The notes beneath the pieces were generated by a model. That model had not been told where the DNA came from. It searched no databases and saw only the letters and a list, made by a program, of their open reading frames with translations. 64,000 nt of DNA, taken from NCBI GenBank assembly GCA_963735495.1, contig CAVTLG010000014.1, positions 1,054,001 to 1,118,000 on the forward strand, read 5' to 3'. Each line of letters begins with the position of its first letter. The first letter of the stretch is position 1. Positions 17,268 to 26,495 of the stretch are shown here, in pieces. The position numbers and the translations under genes are program-made. This DNA is from CAVTLG01 sp963735495. GTDB taxonomy: Bacteria > Chloroflexota > Ktedonobacteria > Ktedonobacterales > Ktedonobacteraceae.

Positions 17268-19214
17268 TCATTCTGCGAAGCCCCGGGGATCGAACGGTCC
17301 AAATGCTCCCTTAAACCCTCCAAGTGCCTGAAATTGATTCTCCCTATATGCATCGTCATCAATCTCTGCATCGTCCATGAACTCGGAAGGAGCACTCGTC
17401 CCAGCGGGAATGCCTGTTTCTTCGTGCATGGTAGCAGGGCCAGCTTTCCCCTGCTCTGCAGTGATGCTTGCACGCTGTCCCTGGGCCAACGGTATCACCT
17501 GTTCGGGGGTAAGCTGCTGAAGTGCTTGATCGCGAGGTTTCATCCTCTGTGCCTCAGCCAGAATGTCGGAGACTGTGTCTAACTTTACTTTCCTCGACGG
17601 CGGCACTTTGACCTGATGCATCTTGTCCAGATACTTTCTCACTTTCTTCGCATCACGCTCTGCTGCGTGTGGTATCACCTGTTCGAGGGTAAGCTGCTGA
17701 AGTGCTTGATCGTTAGGTTTCATGCTCTTTGCCGCAGTCAGAATGGCCGAAGCTGTCCAGAGCCGTTCTGTCGGCACCTTCCTCTCTGTCGGCACTTCAA
17801 CCTCCTGTGCCTCAAGAAAGTTTCTCACATTTTCCGCATCATGAAAATCATCTGCGGTAGAGTCCCGAAGTGCTTTATTGTGAGGGTTTATTCTCTGTGC
17901 CTCAGCCAGAATGTCGGCATGTGTGTGTAACATTCCTGTCTCCCACCTCGTTAAGGGCACTTTGATCCCACACCCCTCCAGAAATGTGTACACATCTTTC
18001 GCATCATAAAGGCTATCTAGGGTAAGCTTCTGGAGTTCTTGATCGTGAGGGTTCGTCCTCTGTGCCTCAGCCAGAACTGCGGGGGTTGTGGTGAAATCTG
18101 CTATCCGCTTTCCTTCCTTCCACCTCGATGGCGGCACTTTGATCCCATACTCCTCCAGAAAGGTTCTGAATTTATTCGTATCCTCGTATCGTTTCCGTTC
18201 TTGTCCCCGTTGGTCTTTGTTTTGCTTATTATACGCATATGCATCACGAAGGGCCTGTGCGTTCTCACTCACATTCTTGAAGCCTCCAGGATTGGCCCCT
18301 CGTGTCTCTGCATCAAACAAGTTAGTTGTTGTTAGCTTCAGGTCAACCGTCTTCTTCTTCCCCTTCTTACTGACAATCTCCGTTGTCATCTGTTTCCCGA
18401 GCTTTTGCCTCATCGCCTCAGTCTCTTTTCCCCACTGAGTGCGGTCATAAGAATAATCAACCGGTTTCGTATAGCGGTCACCACCAGGGCTCTGCAGAAC
18501 CAGTGGATACCTGCGGGGTTCTTCTTGTTCCGGTGGGGTTTGATACCCTCTATCACCAGGACTCGACTGATTCACTGGATACTCGTGGTGTTCTTGGGTC
18601 GGACCTGTCATCAACAACTCAGCCTCACCAGGCCCTGAACTCATCATTTGCGGATCTGTCATCAGCGGTATGCTAGACTCAGGCTCACCATATGGGGGGT
18701 ACATTGGTTGCCCAGCAGGTGGGATATAGTCACCGTGATATCGCGAGATATCGTCCTTCCTCCTCTTAGGATTTTGTGGAGAGCTTGTGGAATCGTCTGT
18801 CAGGTCTCTTTTGCGGTGCATGGATTGCGCGGAATGCTCACGTTCCTCAGTAAATGGCTCTTGCATAGCCCTCAAGTGCTGCTTGGCCTGCTGCATCAGC
18901 TCTGTACCCCGCCGCGCCTGCTCTGCGGCCAACTGACGCAGTTCCTTCACAGAGGGCGTATGCGGGTCTTGTGGACCGTCAAAGTGCTCCATCGGGCCTC
19001 TGTTGCTACTCATGGATTGCTTGGAAAGCCCACCTTCCTCAGTAAATGGCTCTTGCATAGCCCTCAAGTGCTGCTTGGCCTGCTGCGTCAGCTCTGTGCC
19101 CCGCCGCGCCTGCTCTGCGGCCAACTGATGCAGTTCCTTCCCAGAGAGCGTACGTGGGTTTGGTTGACCGCCAAACTGCTCTGCCTGGTCTTTTTCGTAT
19201 GCGCCTTCTTTCAT
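17268..19214 (-). CDS. Large repetitive hypothetical protein
   Basis: The 648-residue protein matches no family I know. It is built of internal repeats. The N-terminal part contains two near-identical copies of about 40 residues centred on LAAEQARRGTEL and QQAKQHLRAMQEPFTEE. A proline- and charge-rich linker (about residues 130-260) follows. The C-terminal half has four or five copies of a 50-55-residue unit with the consensus FLExxxIKVPxxR ... ADILAEAQRxNPxxQAL. There is no signal peptide or membrane helix. The unit looks like a pair of helices with a tryptophan or arginine turn, suggesting a scaffold or secreted effector. Start 19214 follows AAAGGA; TTG 19256 and ATG 19232 are alternatives. 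Confidence 0.6.
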   Translation of the reverse strand: MKEGAYEKDQAEQFGGQPNPRTLSGKELHQLAAEQARRGTELTQQAKQHLRAMQEPFTEEGGLSKQSMSSNRGPMEHFDGPQDPHTPSVKELRQLAAEQARRGTELMQQAKQHLRAMQEPFTEEREHSAQSMHRKRDLTDDSTSSPQNPKRRKDDISRYHGDYIPPAGQPMYPPYGEPESSIPLMTDPQMMSSGPGEAELLMTGPTQEHHEYPVNQSSPGDRGYQTPPEQEEPRRYPLVLQSPGGDRYTKPVDYSYDRTQWGKETEAMRQKLGKQMTTEIVSKKGKKKTVDLKLTTTNLFDAETRGANPGGFKNVSENAQALRDAYAYNKQNKDQRGQERKRYEDTNKFRTFLEEYGIKVPPSRWKEGKRIADFTTTPAVLAEAQRTNPHDQELQKLTLDSLYDAKDVYTFLEGCGIKVPLTRWETGMLHTHADILAEAQRINPHNKALRDSTADDFHDAENVRNFLEAQEVEVPTERKVPTERLWTASAILTAAKSMKPNDQALQQLTLEQVIPHAAERDAKKVRKYLDKMHQVKVPPSRKVKLDTVSDILAEAQRMKPRDQALQQLTPEQVIPLAQGQRASITAEQGKAGPATMHEETGIPAGTSAPSEFMDDAEIDDDAYRENQFQALGGFKGAFGPFDPRGFAE

Positions 19215-19618
19215 CGAGGAGGTCCTTTCCATGAAGAATAAGCAGTCCAAGCGCAAGTCTCTGGAGGAAGCTGCTGAGATAGCTCATGGTCTTCCTCTCA
19301 ACATCAGGCTCGGCACAATCAACGCCGTTTTTCTGGTGTATACTTCTATGATAGCATGCCGATCCTCCCTATGCTAGGGAAACTGAGGGAAAGATTGGGA
19401 GGCAGCGCGTCACGTAGAGGTGCGATCTGTCCTCCTCAAACTAGCCTGAGGAGAAGCTGGTGAATGCAGGCGCTCCAGCCCGCGATCTGCTCACTGTTTG
19501 TCAGTGTGTCAACGAGATTCAGCCACGGCTCCCTGACGGTAGACTTCTCATTTTCCATGCGCCCTCTTCACCCTTTGGCTGAAACCCTGATAAACTGTCT
19601 AATGAACTGGCAAAGAGA

Positions 19619-19655
19619 GGCTCTAGCACTATCCAACGGTGCTAGAGCCTTTCTA
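19619..19655 (+). terminator. Hairpin followed by T-rich tract
   Basis: GGCTCTAGCAC and GTGCTAGAGCC form an 11-base-pair perfect stem around a nine-base loop, followed by TTTCT. It lies in the 630-base gap before the PFK operon with no annotated gene upstream on this strand, so it may shield the operon from read-through or end a short transcript. Confidence 0.55.
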
Positions 19656-19694
19656 CAAGAGCCTTCAGGGGTAGGCAGGTTTCGATCCCTATAT

Positions 19695-19707
19695 GACAAA
19701 CAATGTC
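19695..19707. promoter_or_regulatory. Putative operator, PFK/deoB operon
   Basis: GACAAACAATGTC (ATGACA left arm, TGTC right arm) differs by one base in its 13-base core from the site before the nucleoside hydrolase. It lies about 95 bases upstream of the predicted -10 box. Confidence 0.35.
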
Positions 19708-19765
19708 GCGTTTATAGTAGCATGCAAGCGACTATATTTCAAGCAAAATTGTGATCCCGAACCAC

Positions 19766-19794
19766 TCGACGCTTTCACGCGGCCTTGTTATAAT
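19766..19794 (+). promoter_or_regulatory. Predicted promoter of PFK/deoB operon
   Basis: TCGACG (19766-19771) and a perfect TATAAT (19789-19794) are spaced by 17 bases. This places transcription start near 19801. Confidence 0.55.
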
Positions 19795-19843
19795 GATCCC
19801 AGAGAAGGCGATACTATCGCCACTAAAATTGGGAGCTATTCCA

Positions 19844-21052
19844 TTGTCATCAACACTATCCGGTAATCTGCTGATTGGACAATCCGGCGGAGCGACCACG
19901 GTCATTAATGCGAGTCTGGCTGGTGCCGTCATGGCCGCTCTGGCAGATTCCCGCGTCGCCGGTATTTATGGCATGCATCATGGCATTGAAGGCTTGCTGA
20001 AAGAAGACCTGGTGGACTTGCGCCAACTGCCAGTTGCTTTCTGGTCGGACATCTTGCACACTCCGTCGGCTGCGTTGGGTTCCTGCCGTTATAAACTGCA
20101 AGCGCAGGACCCCGCACGCGCGATAGATATATTGCGACGCTATAATGTGCGCGCCCTGCTCTACATCGGTGGCAATGACTCTGCGGATACCGCGCATCGT
20201 CTGGCGCAGGCCGCGCGCCAGCTAGATTATGCTCTCTCTATCATCAGCGTCCCGAAAACGATTGATAATGACTTGCCCTTCACTGATCACTGTCCTGGTT
20301 ATGGCAGTGCTGCGCGTTTTCTGGCGCAGGCAACGCAAGATTCAACCTTGAATACCCTCTCCATTCCCTGGCACTATCCCGTGAAAATCATCGAAACCAT
20401 GGGCCGTGATGCTGGCTGGTTGACTGCTGCTGCGGCGTTGGGTAAGCGCGATGAGATTGATCCACCACATATTCTGCTCATTCCTGAACAGCCCTTTGTC
20501 GAAGACCGTTTTCTGGCGCAGGTCGAAGCCGTCTATCGGCGGCTCGGCTACGTTATCGTCGTGGCGGCGGAAACCATCCGCGATGAAAAAGGGCAGGCAC
20601 TGGGCGCTGCCGGACAGGTTGGCATGGATGCTTTCCAGCACCCGTTATTGAGTGGTACAGCGCAATACCTCGTCGAATTGGTCAAACGGCACTTGAAGCT
20701 GCGCGCGCGCTTCGATAAACCGGGCGATTTGCAGCGTATGTCCGTAACACATATCTCGTCGGCTGACCGCGATGAAGCATACCTGGTTGGAAAAATGGGC
20801 GTGCAGGCATTGTTAGCTGGCGAAAGTGATAAGATGGTAACGTTGGCCCGGCAGAATGAACCGGAATATCATTGTACAACTGGTCTGGTAGACCTGGCGC
20901 TGGTGGCTAATGTGTTGCGTCTACTCCCGCCGCAGTATCTGGACGAGAGTAAGACGATGGTGACGCAGGCCTTTCATGAGTATGCATTTCCGTTACTGGG
21001 TGGGGAACTGGTTCATTATCCTCACCTGGAAATGGCGAGGGTACGCCGATGA
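19844..21052 (+). CDS. pfp: 6-phosphofructokinase, PPi-dependent type
   Basis: It phosphorylates fructose 6-phosphate at C1. The glycine-rich start LLIGQSGGATTVINAS and the catalytic PKTIDNDL are clear. Two residues point to pyrophosphate rather than ATP as donor: the aspartate in GGNDS (ATP enzymes have GGDGS/T) and the lysine in PKTIDND (ATP enzymes have PGTIDND). The TTG at 19844 has GGGAG eight bases upstream and lies downstream of the predicted promoter; an ATG at 19793 overlaps the -10 box and a GTG at 19751 lies upstream of it. The product has 402 residues. The ATGA overlap with deoB shows an operon, linking sugar phosphates from nucleoside breakdown to glycolysis. Confidence 0.88.
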   Translation: MSSTLSGNLLIGQSGGATTVINASLAGAVMAALADSRVAGIYGMHHGIEGLLKEDLVDLRQLPVAFWSDILHTPSAALGSCRYKLQAQDPARAIDILRRYNVRALLYIGGNDSADTAHRLAQAARQLDYALSIISVPKTIDNDLPFTDHCPGYGSAARFLAQATQDSTLNTLSIPWHYPVKIIETMGRDAGWLTAAAALGKRDEIDPPHILLIPEQPFVEDRFLAQVEAVYRRLGYVIVVAAETIRDEKGQALGAAGQVGMDAFQHPLLSGTAQYLVELVKRHLKLRARFDKPGDLQRMSVTHISSADRDEAYLVGKMGVQALLAGESDKMVTLARQNEPEYHCTTGLVDLALVANVLRLLPPQYLDESKTMVTQAFHEYAFPLLGGELVHYPHLEMARVRR

Positions 21053-22230
21053 CAAAGCTCACGCGGGCAATCCTGATTGTGCTGGATGGTGTCGGTGCGG
21101 GTGCCAATCCCGACGCCCAATCCTACGGTGATGAGGGAGCCAGCTCGCTCGAACATTGTGCGCAAGCCGTGGGAGGGCTGGCATTGCCCAATCTGGGAAA
21201 ATTGGGTTTGGGCAACATCACGCCTATTCTGGGGACGCCTGCGCGTGAGGATGTGGTAGGGGCCTATGGTCGCATGGCAGAGGCGGCGGCTGGCAAAGAT
21301 AGTACAACCGGACATTGGGAAATGACTGGCGTTGTGCTCCAGAAGCCTTTGCCGACCTATGCTCATGGTTTTCCTGCCGATCTTGTGGCTGCGTTCGAGC
21401 AGGCCATTGGACGTGCAGTTATTGGCAACAAAGCTGCGTCCGGTACGGAAATTATCCAGGAACTGGGGGCAGAGCATCTGCGTACTGGCGCACTCATTCT
21501 CTATACGTCCGCCGATAGTGTTTTTCAACTTGCCGCTCATGAAGATGTGCTTCCGCTCAGTGAGTTGTATCGTGTCTGTACGCTTGCACGTAACATGCTT
21601 ACAGGCGATCATGCAGTCGGACGGGTGATCGCTCGACCGTTTAATGGAACGCCTGGGGCATTTAAACGCACAGAGCATCGCCGTGACTTCTCACTGGCAC
21701 CAACAGGCACAACGCTCCTCGATCTGCTGAAGAGCGCAGGGAAAGACGTCATCGGTATTGGCAAGATCGAAGATCTGTTTGCCGGGCGTGGTCTCACACA
21801 ACGGGATCATACAGAAAATAATCGTGCTGGTATGGCCGCAACCCTCCAATGGCTCTCCCAGGACTTTACGGGTCTGCTCTTGGTCAATCTGGTAGAATTT
21901 GATATGTTATGGGGACATCGCCGTGATAGCGATGGCTATGCACAGGCGTTGCGTGACGTTGATAGCTGGGTGCCTCAACTCCAACAACGCATGCGACCGG
22001 GTGATGCACTTTTCTTTACGGCTGACCATGGTGTTGATCCGACCTATCGTGGCACCGATCATACGCGTGAATGCGTACCGCTGCTCGTCTACGGATCAGA
22101 CATACGATCTTCCGTAAACCTTGGTGTGCGTGCAACCTTTGCTGATTTAGGTCAAACGATAGCTGAAGCTTTTGGTGTAGGAGTGCTGGCGGCTGGCACC
22201 AGTTTTGCAGATACAGTGGGATTGTTATGA
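21049..22230 (+). CDS. deoB: Phosphopentomutase
   Basis: It interconverts (deoxy)ribose 1-phosphate and 5-phosphate. The protein is of the alkaline-phosphatase superfamily type, 393 residues. Metal ligands are visible in VLDGVGAGANPDA at the N-terminus and in ADHGVDPTYRGTDHTRE near the C-terminus; DSTTGHWEMTG carries the threonine that becomes phosphorylated. It overlaps the PFK gene and the following GNAT gene by four bases each. It is normally preceded by a nucleoside phosphorylase; here the nucleoside hydrolase at 15.6 kb lies nearby instead. Confidence 0.95.
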   Translation: MTKLTRAILIVLDGVGAGANPDAQSYGDEGASSLEHCAQAVGGLALPNLGKLGLGNITPILGTPAREDVVGAYGRMAEAAAGKDSTTGHWEMTGVVLQKPLPTYAHGFPADLVAAFEQAIGRAVIGNKAASGTEIIQELGAEHLRTGALILYTSADSVFQLAAHEDVLPLSELYRVCTLARNMLTGDHAVGRVIARPFNGTPGAFKRTEHRRDFSLAPTGTTLLDLLKSAGKDVIGIGKIEDLFAGRGLTQRDHTENNRAGMAATLQWLSQDFTGLLLVNLVEFDMLWGHRRDSDGYAQALRDVDSWVPQLQQRMRPGDALFFTADHGVDPTYRGTDHTRECVPLLVYGSDIRSSVNLGVRATFADLGQTIAEAFGVGVLAAGTSFADTVGLL

Positions 22231-22805
22231 CTGATATACAACGTGATAATAAAGCAGGACAGACGCAGGGACTGGCATTACTGCTGCATGGCGAACGGGT
22301 CTATCTGCGTCGCCCGGTCCTACAGGATGCGAGTAATGTCTTTCATTGGGAGCGCGATGATGAGGTCTGGCGCTATGATCCGCATCGTCCGTATTCACAC
22401 AGCATGGCTGAATTTCTCCCCATCTTTGAGCGCAACTATGTGCATGGGAATGGACGGCAATTCTGGTTTATCATCGAGGATGAAAAGCGTACTCCCATCG
22501 GTACGATTACGTATTTCAATCTGGATGGCCGTCTGGGTCAGGTCGAAGTCGGACTTGGTCTGGGCGACAAGACGCGTTGGGGGCACGGCTATGGTCCAGA
22601 GGCGATTCGCACGCTGGTACAGTACCTCTTTACCTTCCCTGAACTGGTGCGCATCTATGCTGAGACGGCTCTGGCAAATTACCCTTCGCGCCGGGCTTTT
22701 GCCAAGGTGGGCTTCGTCGAGGTTGGTCAAATTTACGATCCACGCAGCTCAGGTGATCCCTGGGTGCTGCTAGAAATATGGAAATTAAAACAACAGGTAG
22801 TTTAG
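22227..22805 (+). CDS. GNAT family N-acetyltransferase (RimJ/RimL-like)
   Basis: This is a 192-residue acetyl-CoA-dependent acyltransferase. GERVYLRRPVLQDASNVFHW at the start and GYGPEAIRTLVQYLF, the CoA-binding turn followed by an ALANYPSRRAFAKVGF segment, are typical of the RimJ/RimL subgroup. The substrate is unknown. The ATGA overlap with deoB makes it the third gene of the operon. Confidence 0.88.
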   Translation: MTDIQRDNKAGQTQGLALLLHGERVYLRRPVLQDASNVFHWERDDEVWRYDPHRPYSHSMAEFLPIFERNYVHGNGRQFWFIIEDEKRTPIGTITYFNLDGRLGQVEVGLGLGDKTRWGHGYGPEAIRTLVQYLFTFPELVRIYAETALANYPSRRAFAKVGFVEVGQIYDPRSSGDPWVLLEIWKLKQQVV

Positions 22806-22880
22806 GTATGCAGAAAGGAGATGAGCATCTTCAGCTTACTTCCAATCTATTTGTAGCGAAGATGACTCTTATAAGTAAAA

Positions 22881-24242
22881 ATGAATACATCAAATGTGAG
22901 CGTGAATCCGGCTATCTTTAGTGCGTACGATGTGCGTGGTATCTATGGGGAGACTTTGAGCGAAGAGACCGCCTATCGTATCGGGCGTGCGGCTGCACAA
23001 TACCTCAATGTGCCGGAGATCGCTGTTGGCCGTGATATGCGCCTCTCATCACCACAAATTGCAGCGGCGCTCATGCGGGGCATTACCGATCAAGGGGTAA
23101 ATGCGGTTGATCTTGGTTTGACGACGACCGATGGTCTCTATTTCGCGGTGGGCAAGTTCAATTATCCTGCGGGCGTCATGGTCACGGCTTCGCATAATCC
23201 AGGCAAATATAACGGCCTCAAATTCTGTCGCGCGCAGGCATTCCCCATTAGCCTGGACACCGGACTGGCCGACATCCGCGATCTGGCGGTCAGTGGTAAC
23301 TTCGCCCAACCTGCGGCCAAAGGCCAGGTGACTCAGCGCGATATCACCGCAGTGTATGTCAAACATGCCCTCTCATTCATCGATGTGAGCAAGATCAAGC
23401 CGCTCAAAGTCGTCGTAGACGCCGGCAATGGCATGGCGGGCAAGATCATGCCTCTTGTGTTCGAGCAACTGCCCTGCGAACTCGTGCCCCTCTATTTTGA
23501 ACTGGATGGCAGTTTTCCCCATCATCCAGCCAGTCCCATTGAACCTGAGAATATGCGCGATGTGCAGCAGAAGGTACGTGAGACTGGTGCAGATCTGGGT
23601 GCAGCCTTTGATGGCGATGCTGATCGCATGTTCCCGGTTGATGAGCATGGCGATATCGTCGATGGCTCGATGGTGACTGCGATGGTTGCGAACAGCTTGT
23701 TGCATAAGTATCCCGGCTCAACCATCCTCTACAATCTGATTGTCTCAAAAAGTGTGCCTGAACTGATCACGCGACTGGGTGGTAAAGCGGTACGCACGCG
23801 TGTTGGTCATTCATTCATCAAGGCTGAGATGCGTAAAGTCAACGGCATCTTTGGCGGTGAGCACTCTGGGCACTTCTACTTCCGCGATAACTGGTATGCT
23901 GACTCAGGTCTGATTGCCTTGCTCATCATGCTCGAACTGGTCTCGGTGGAGGACAAGCCGCTTTCGCAGATCATTAAGCCGCTCGACCAGCGTGTCCGTA
24001 GCGGTGAAATCAATAGTACGGTGAAAGATGCAAAGCAGAAGTTGCGGGGTTTAGAGCAGCACTTTGGCAAAGGCGCGCAGTCTATTGATAACCTGGATGG
24101 CCTGACCGTCGATTATGGCGATTGGTGGTTCAATGTGCGTCCCTCCAACACGGAGCCGCTGCTGCGTCTCAATATCGAGGCCGACAATAAAGCGTTGCTG
24201 GAGCAGAAGCGTGACGCCTTGCTGGCGTTTATGCGCAGCTAA
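22881..24242 (+). CDS. manB: Phosphomannomutase/phosphoglucomutase
   Basis: It moves phosphate between C1 and C6 of mannose or glucose and supplies sugar-nucleotide precursors. The 453 residues show all four family signatures: FSAYDVRGIYG at the start, MVTASHNPGKYNG with the phosphoserine, FDGDADRMFPVD with the metal-binding aspartates, and GGEHSGH for sugar recognition, then RPSNTEPLLRL for phosphate binding. It is 75 bases behind the GNAT gene and may be in the same transcript. Products could feed the polysaccharide cluster at 43-52 kb. Confidence 0.93.
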   Translation: MNTSNVSVNPAIFSAYDVRGIYGETLSEETAYRIGRAAAQYLNVPEIAVGRDMRLSSPQIAAALMRGITDQGVNAVDLGLTTTDGLYFAVGKFNYPAGVMVTASHNPGKYNGLKFCRAQAFPISLDTGLADIRDLAVSGNFAQPAAKGQVTQRDITAVYVKHALSFIDVSKIKPLKVVVDAGNGMAGKIMPLVFEQLPCELVPLYFELDGSFPHHPASPIEPENMRDVQQKVRETGADLGAAFDGDADRMFPVDEHGDIVDGSMVTAMVANSLLHKYPGSTILYNLIVSKSVPELITRLGGKAVRTRVGHSFIKAEMRKVNGIFGGEHSGHFYFRDNWYADSGLIALLIMLELVSVEDKPLSQIIKPLDQRVRSGEINSTVKDAKQKLRGLEQHFGKGAQSIDNLDGLTVDYGDWWFNVRPSNTEPLLRLNIEADNKALLEQKRDALLAFMRS

Positions 24243-24327
24243 CTTCGCTCTGTAAGAGATCGCCGATCTGAAAAAGTAAGCGGCGTGAAACGGGAAAAGG
24301 AGAGATAATTTCTCTCTACTTTTCTCA

Positions 24328-24385
24328 GATAGTGTTTGGTTTCGACTCGCTCCTGACCACAAGGGTGCGCGTTCCAAACACTATC
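24328..24385. repeat. Palindromic repeat family, copy C
   Basis: This is the cleanest copy: perfect terminal arms GATAGTGTTTGG and CCAAACACTATC bound a 58-base element ending exactly before the stop codon of the convergent QueA-like gene. It may double as the transcript end for manB. Confidence 0.72.
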
Positions 24386-25501
24386 TCATGGGAGCAGCAA
24401 GTGCAAGTCGCCAAACTCGTGCCAGAGGTAGCCTTCTTTGAGTGCTGCATGGTAGGTGATTTCCAGGTGTGCCCGTCCGGCCAGCGCCTCAAGCATGGCC
24501 AGATGCGTCGAGAGCGGCTCGTGAAGACCAGTTAATAGGCCATTGACCGCCCGTATCATGCGTTGTGGTGTGATGACTATATCCGTCCAACCGTCGCCAG
24601 GATGTGTTACTCCGCTACTATCTGTGACTGTCTCCAATGTTCGTACGACTGTGGTGCCTACGGCTATGACGCGTTTATGGGCTGCATGGGCTGTATTGAC
24701 GAGATGTGCTGTTGACTCAGGGACACGATAATACTCTGCATAAATTGGCTCCTGGCGTTCCACGCTGGCAACTCCAGTATGGAGGATCAACGGAGCAATC
24801 TGAACACCACTGGCTACGAGACAGGTGATTAATTCCGGCGTAAAAGCACGACCGGCAGAGGGCATCTCAGCGCTCCCCTTCTCTGTCACGTACACGTTCT
24901 GGTAGTAGCTCAACGGCCATTCCTGTTTGACATAACTGTAGCGGATGGGGAAGCCGTACTGCTCAAGGTAAGACTGAAGTGGGCCAGGTAGCTCTAGACT
25001 GGCGATCCAGAGACGATTGGTAATTTGGCCGCGACTATAGGGCGTATGCAGAGTAACGCGCGCACCGGCTGGAAGCTGGAAAGACTCGCCTGGTTGGATA
25101 TCATAGCATGGTCTTGTTATTTTCCGCTGGCTATCCTGATAGGCGCGTGTCTCTACGACCCACAGATTGGCGGGCAGGTGGGTCGAGAGGTGCAGTTCGA
25201 GTGCCGTCCCATCGCTACGGCGTGCCGGTAATGCGGCATTAAGCGTCCCACTGGTATTGATCACCAGCACATCGCCCGGCTCTAAAAAGTCTCCTATCTG
25301 ACGAAAGCGCGTATGTACAACCTGGTCGGTTGCAATGTGTGAGACCATCAGGCGCACCGCATCGCGCTCCAGGCCACGCGCTTCTGGAGGCTCAGCGGCC
25401 TCAAGCTCTGACGGCAAAACGAAATGCATCAAATTCATCAGCGAAAGCTCAGGGGAGCTTGCATTGCTTGCCCCTGGTAAAAGTTTTGGAATATTACTCA
25501 T
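24386..25501 (-). CDS. QueA-like S-adenosylmethionine:tRNA ribosyltransferase-isomerase family protein
   Basis: QueA adds the epoxycyclopentanediol precursor of queuosine to tRNA. This 371-residue protein carries the family's PGDVLVINTSGT strand, PSAGRAFTPELI, IAVGTTVVRTLETV and a LSTHLAMLEALAG helix. It differs from classical QueA in several places: the usual NFHLPxST block reads GLHEPLSTH and the N-terminal DFxLPxxLIA start is diverged. It may therefore be a paralogue with another substrate. The ATG at 25501 has AAGGAAG upstream; a TTG precedes it. Confidence 0.75.
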   Translation of the reverse strand: MSNIPKLLPGASNASSPELSLMNLMHFVLPSELEAAEPPEARGLERDAVRLMVSHIATDQVVHTRFRQIGDFLEPGDVLVINTSGTLNAALPARRSDGTALELHLSTHLPANLWVVETRAYQDSQRKITRPCYDIQPGESFQLPAGARVTLHTPYSRGQITNRLWIASLELPGPLQSYLEQYGFPIRYSYVKQEWPLSYYQNVYVTEKGSAEMPSAGRAFTPELITCLVASGVQIAPLILHTGVASVERQEPIYAEYYRVPESTAHLVNTAHAAHKRVIAVGTTVVRTLETVTDSSGVTHPGDGWTDIVITPQRMIRAVNGLLTGLHEPLSTHLAMLEALAGRAHLEITYHAALKEGYLWHEFGDLHLLLP

Positions 25502-25738
25502 CAACTGCGCTTCCTTGTATTTTCAATCTATACATGTTGTGCTGATATTCACTATACCTTGAATTGCGCTGAGACGCACTGGGCAAGTGGACAGTTTAGG
25601 AGCTGTACGAAAGACCAGCGAAAATGGGCTAGCGTTCTCGCATGTGCCATCTCAAGAGATCTATACAGTTCTCTTGTTAGTCTGCTTGAGTAGTGACATG
25701 AATTTTTGCGTTATAAATAGATGCCGCGTGAAAAAGAC

Positions 25739-25767
25739 TTGACAGGATTCATTGTCTTGTGTATTAT
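25739..25767 (+). promoter_or_regulatory. Predicted strong sigma-70 promoter
   Basis: TTGACA at 25739-25744 and TATTAT at 25762-25767 are 17 bases apart. It lies 250 bases upstream of the interrupted S53 gene, with a terminator-like hairpin between. Confidence 0.68.
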
Positions 25768-25866
25768 TACTGCTATGGAGGTTGCTACTCTTCGCCTCCC
25801 ATCATAAGTTCCTGGCTCGCCAAATCCCAGATTCCTTTGATTCAACTCTTTGCTACATAAAAAGGG

Positions 25867-25898
25867 CAAAAATTCTCCCAATAGAGGGAGAGTTTTTG
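25867..25898 (+). terminator. Intrinsic terminator or attenuator in S53 leader
   Basis: CAAAAATTCTCCC pairs with GGGAGAGTTTTTG (one T-G wobble) around a six-base loop, leaving a T-run in the 3' arm. With the promoter at 25739 it would define a transcript of about 125 bases, or an attenuator ahead of the peptidase gene. Confidence 0.55.
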
Positions 25899-26018
25899 TG
25901 TCATGAAATGTAGCAATTGCAACGGCAATGGATGTGCCGGACTATCCTGAAGCTTACGTATTACTACGACTTTCTGCTCAAAGGAAAAAGCAGAAAATGT
26001 CAGGAGATGTATAGAAAG

Positions 26019-26495
26019 ATGAATCAATTTAAATCGTGTAAAAATACTGTTGGGGTGATTATCGCTGTGGCGCTGATCATTAGTTTTGCAGGTATTGTGG
26101 CTATACCTGGTAGTGTATCTGCCCATGCAGCGAGTGCCAATGCCGCTTACAACATTGATATCCATAACATTTTGCCCATAAGACCATATTCTCAGAATAA
26201 GCAAAAATTGAGTATCACAGCTTTGGGAAGCTTTGTTCCTCCTTGCGTGACAAGCGCTGTTGTTCCTCGCTGTTATAGCCCACAGCAGATACGCACAGCC
26301 TACAATATTCAGCCGTTACTCAATGCTGGTATTCGTGGTGCGGGCCAAACGGTCGTCTTAATTGACTTTGCTACCAGCCCAACACTACTAAACGATGTGC
26401 ATCTCTATGATCAGATCTTTGGCTTGAACGATCCAAAGATTAATGTCATCTCACCGTTTAGTACTCCTTCGGTTGATCCAGGATACTATGGACTC
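26019..26495 (+). pseudogene. S53 (sedolisin/kumamolisin-like) peptidase, 5' part before IS insertion
   Basis: This part encodes a signal peptide (basic MNQFKSCKN, hydrophobic VGVIIAVALIISFAGIV, then a cleavage-like AHAASA) and the beginning of the mature enzyme, YSPQQIRTAYNIQPLL and GAGQTVVLIDFAT. Reading runs into the IS and stops at 26510. The host sequence resumes at 27782 in the correct frame (GYYGL joined to NAYEETALD). The start could also be 26007. The intact protein would have been a secreted acid peptidase of about 470 residues. Confidence 0.82.

Noticed and set aside
17616..19241. Plus-strand frames opposite the repetitive protein
   Set aside because: Leucine- and cysteine-rich translations that mirror the repeats of the minus-strand gene; no ribosome sites or promoters.
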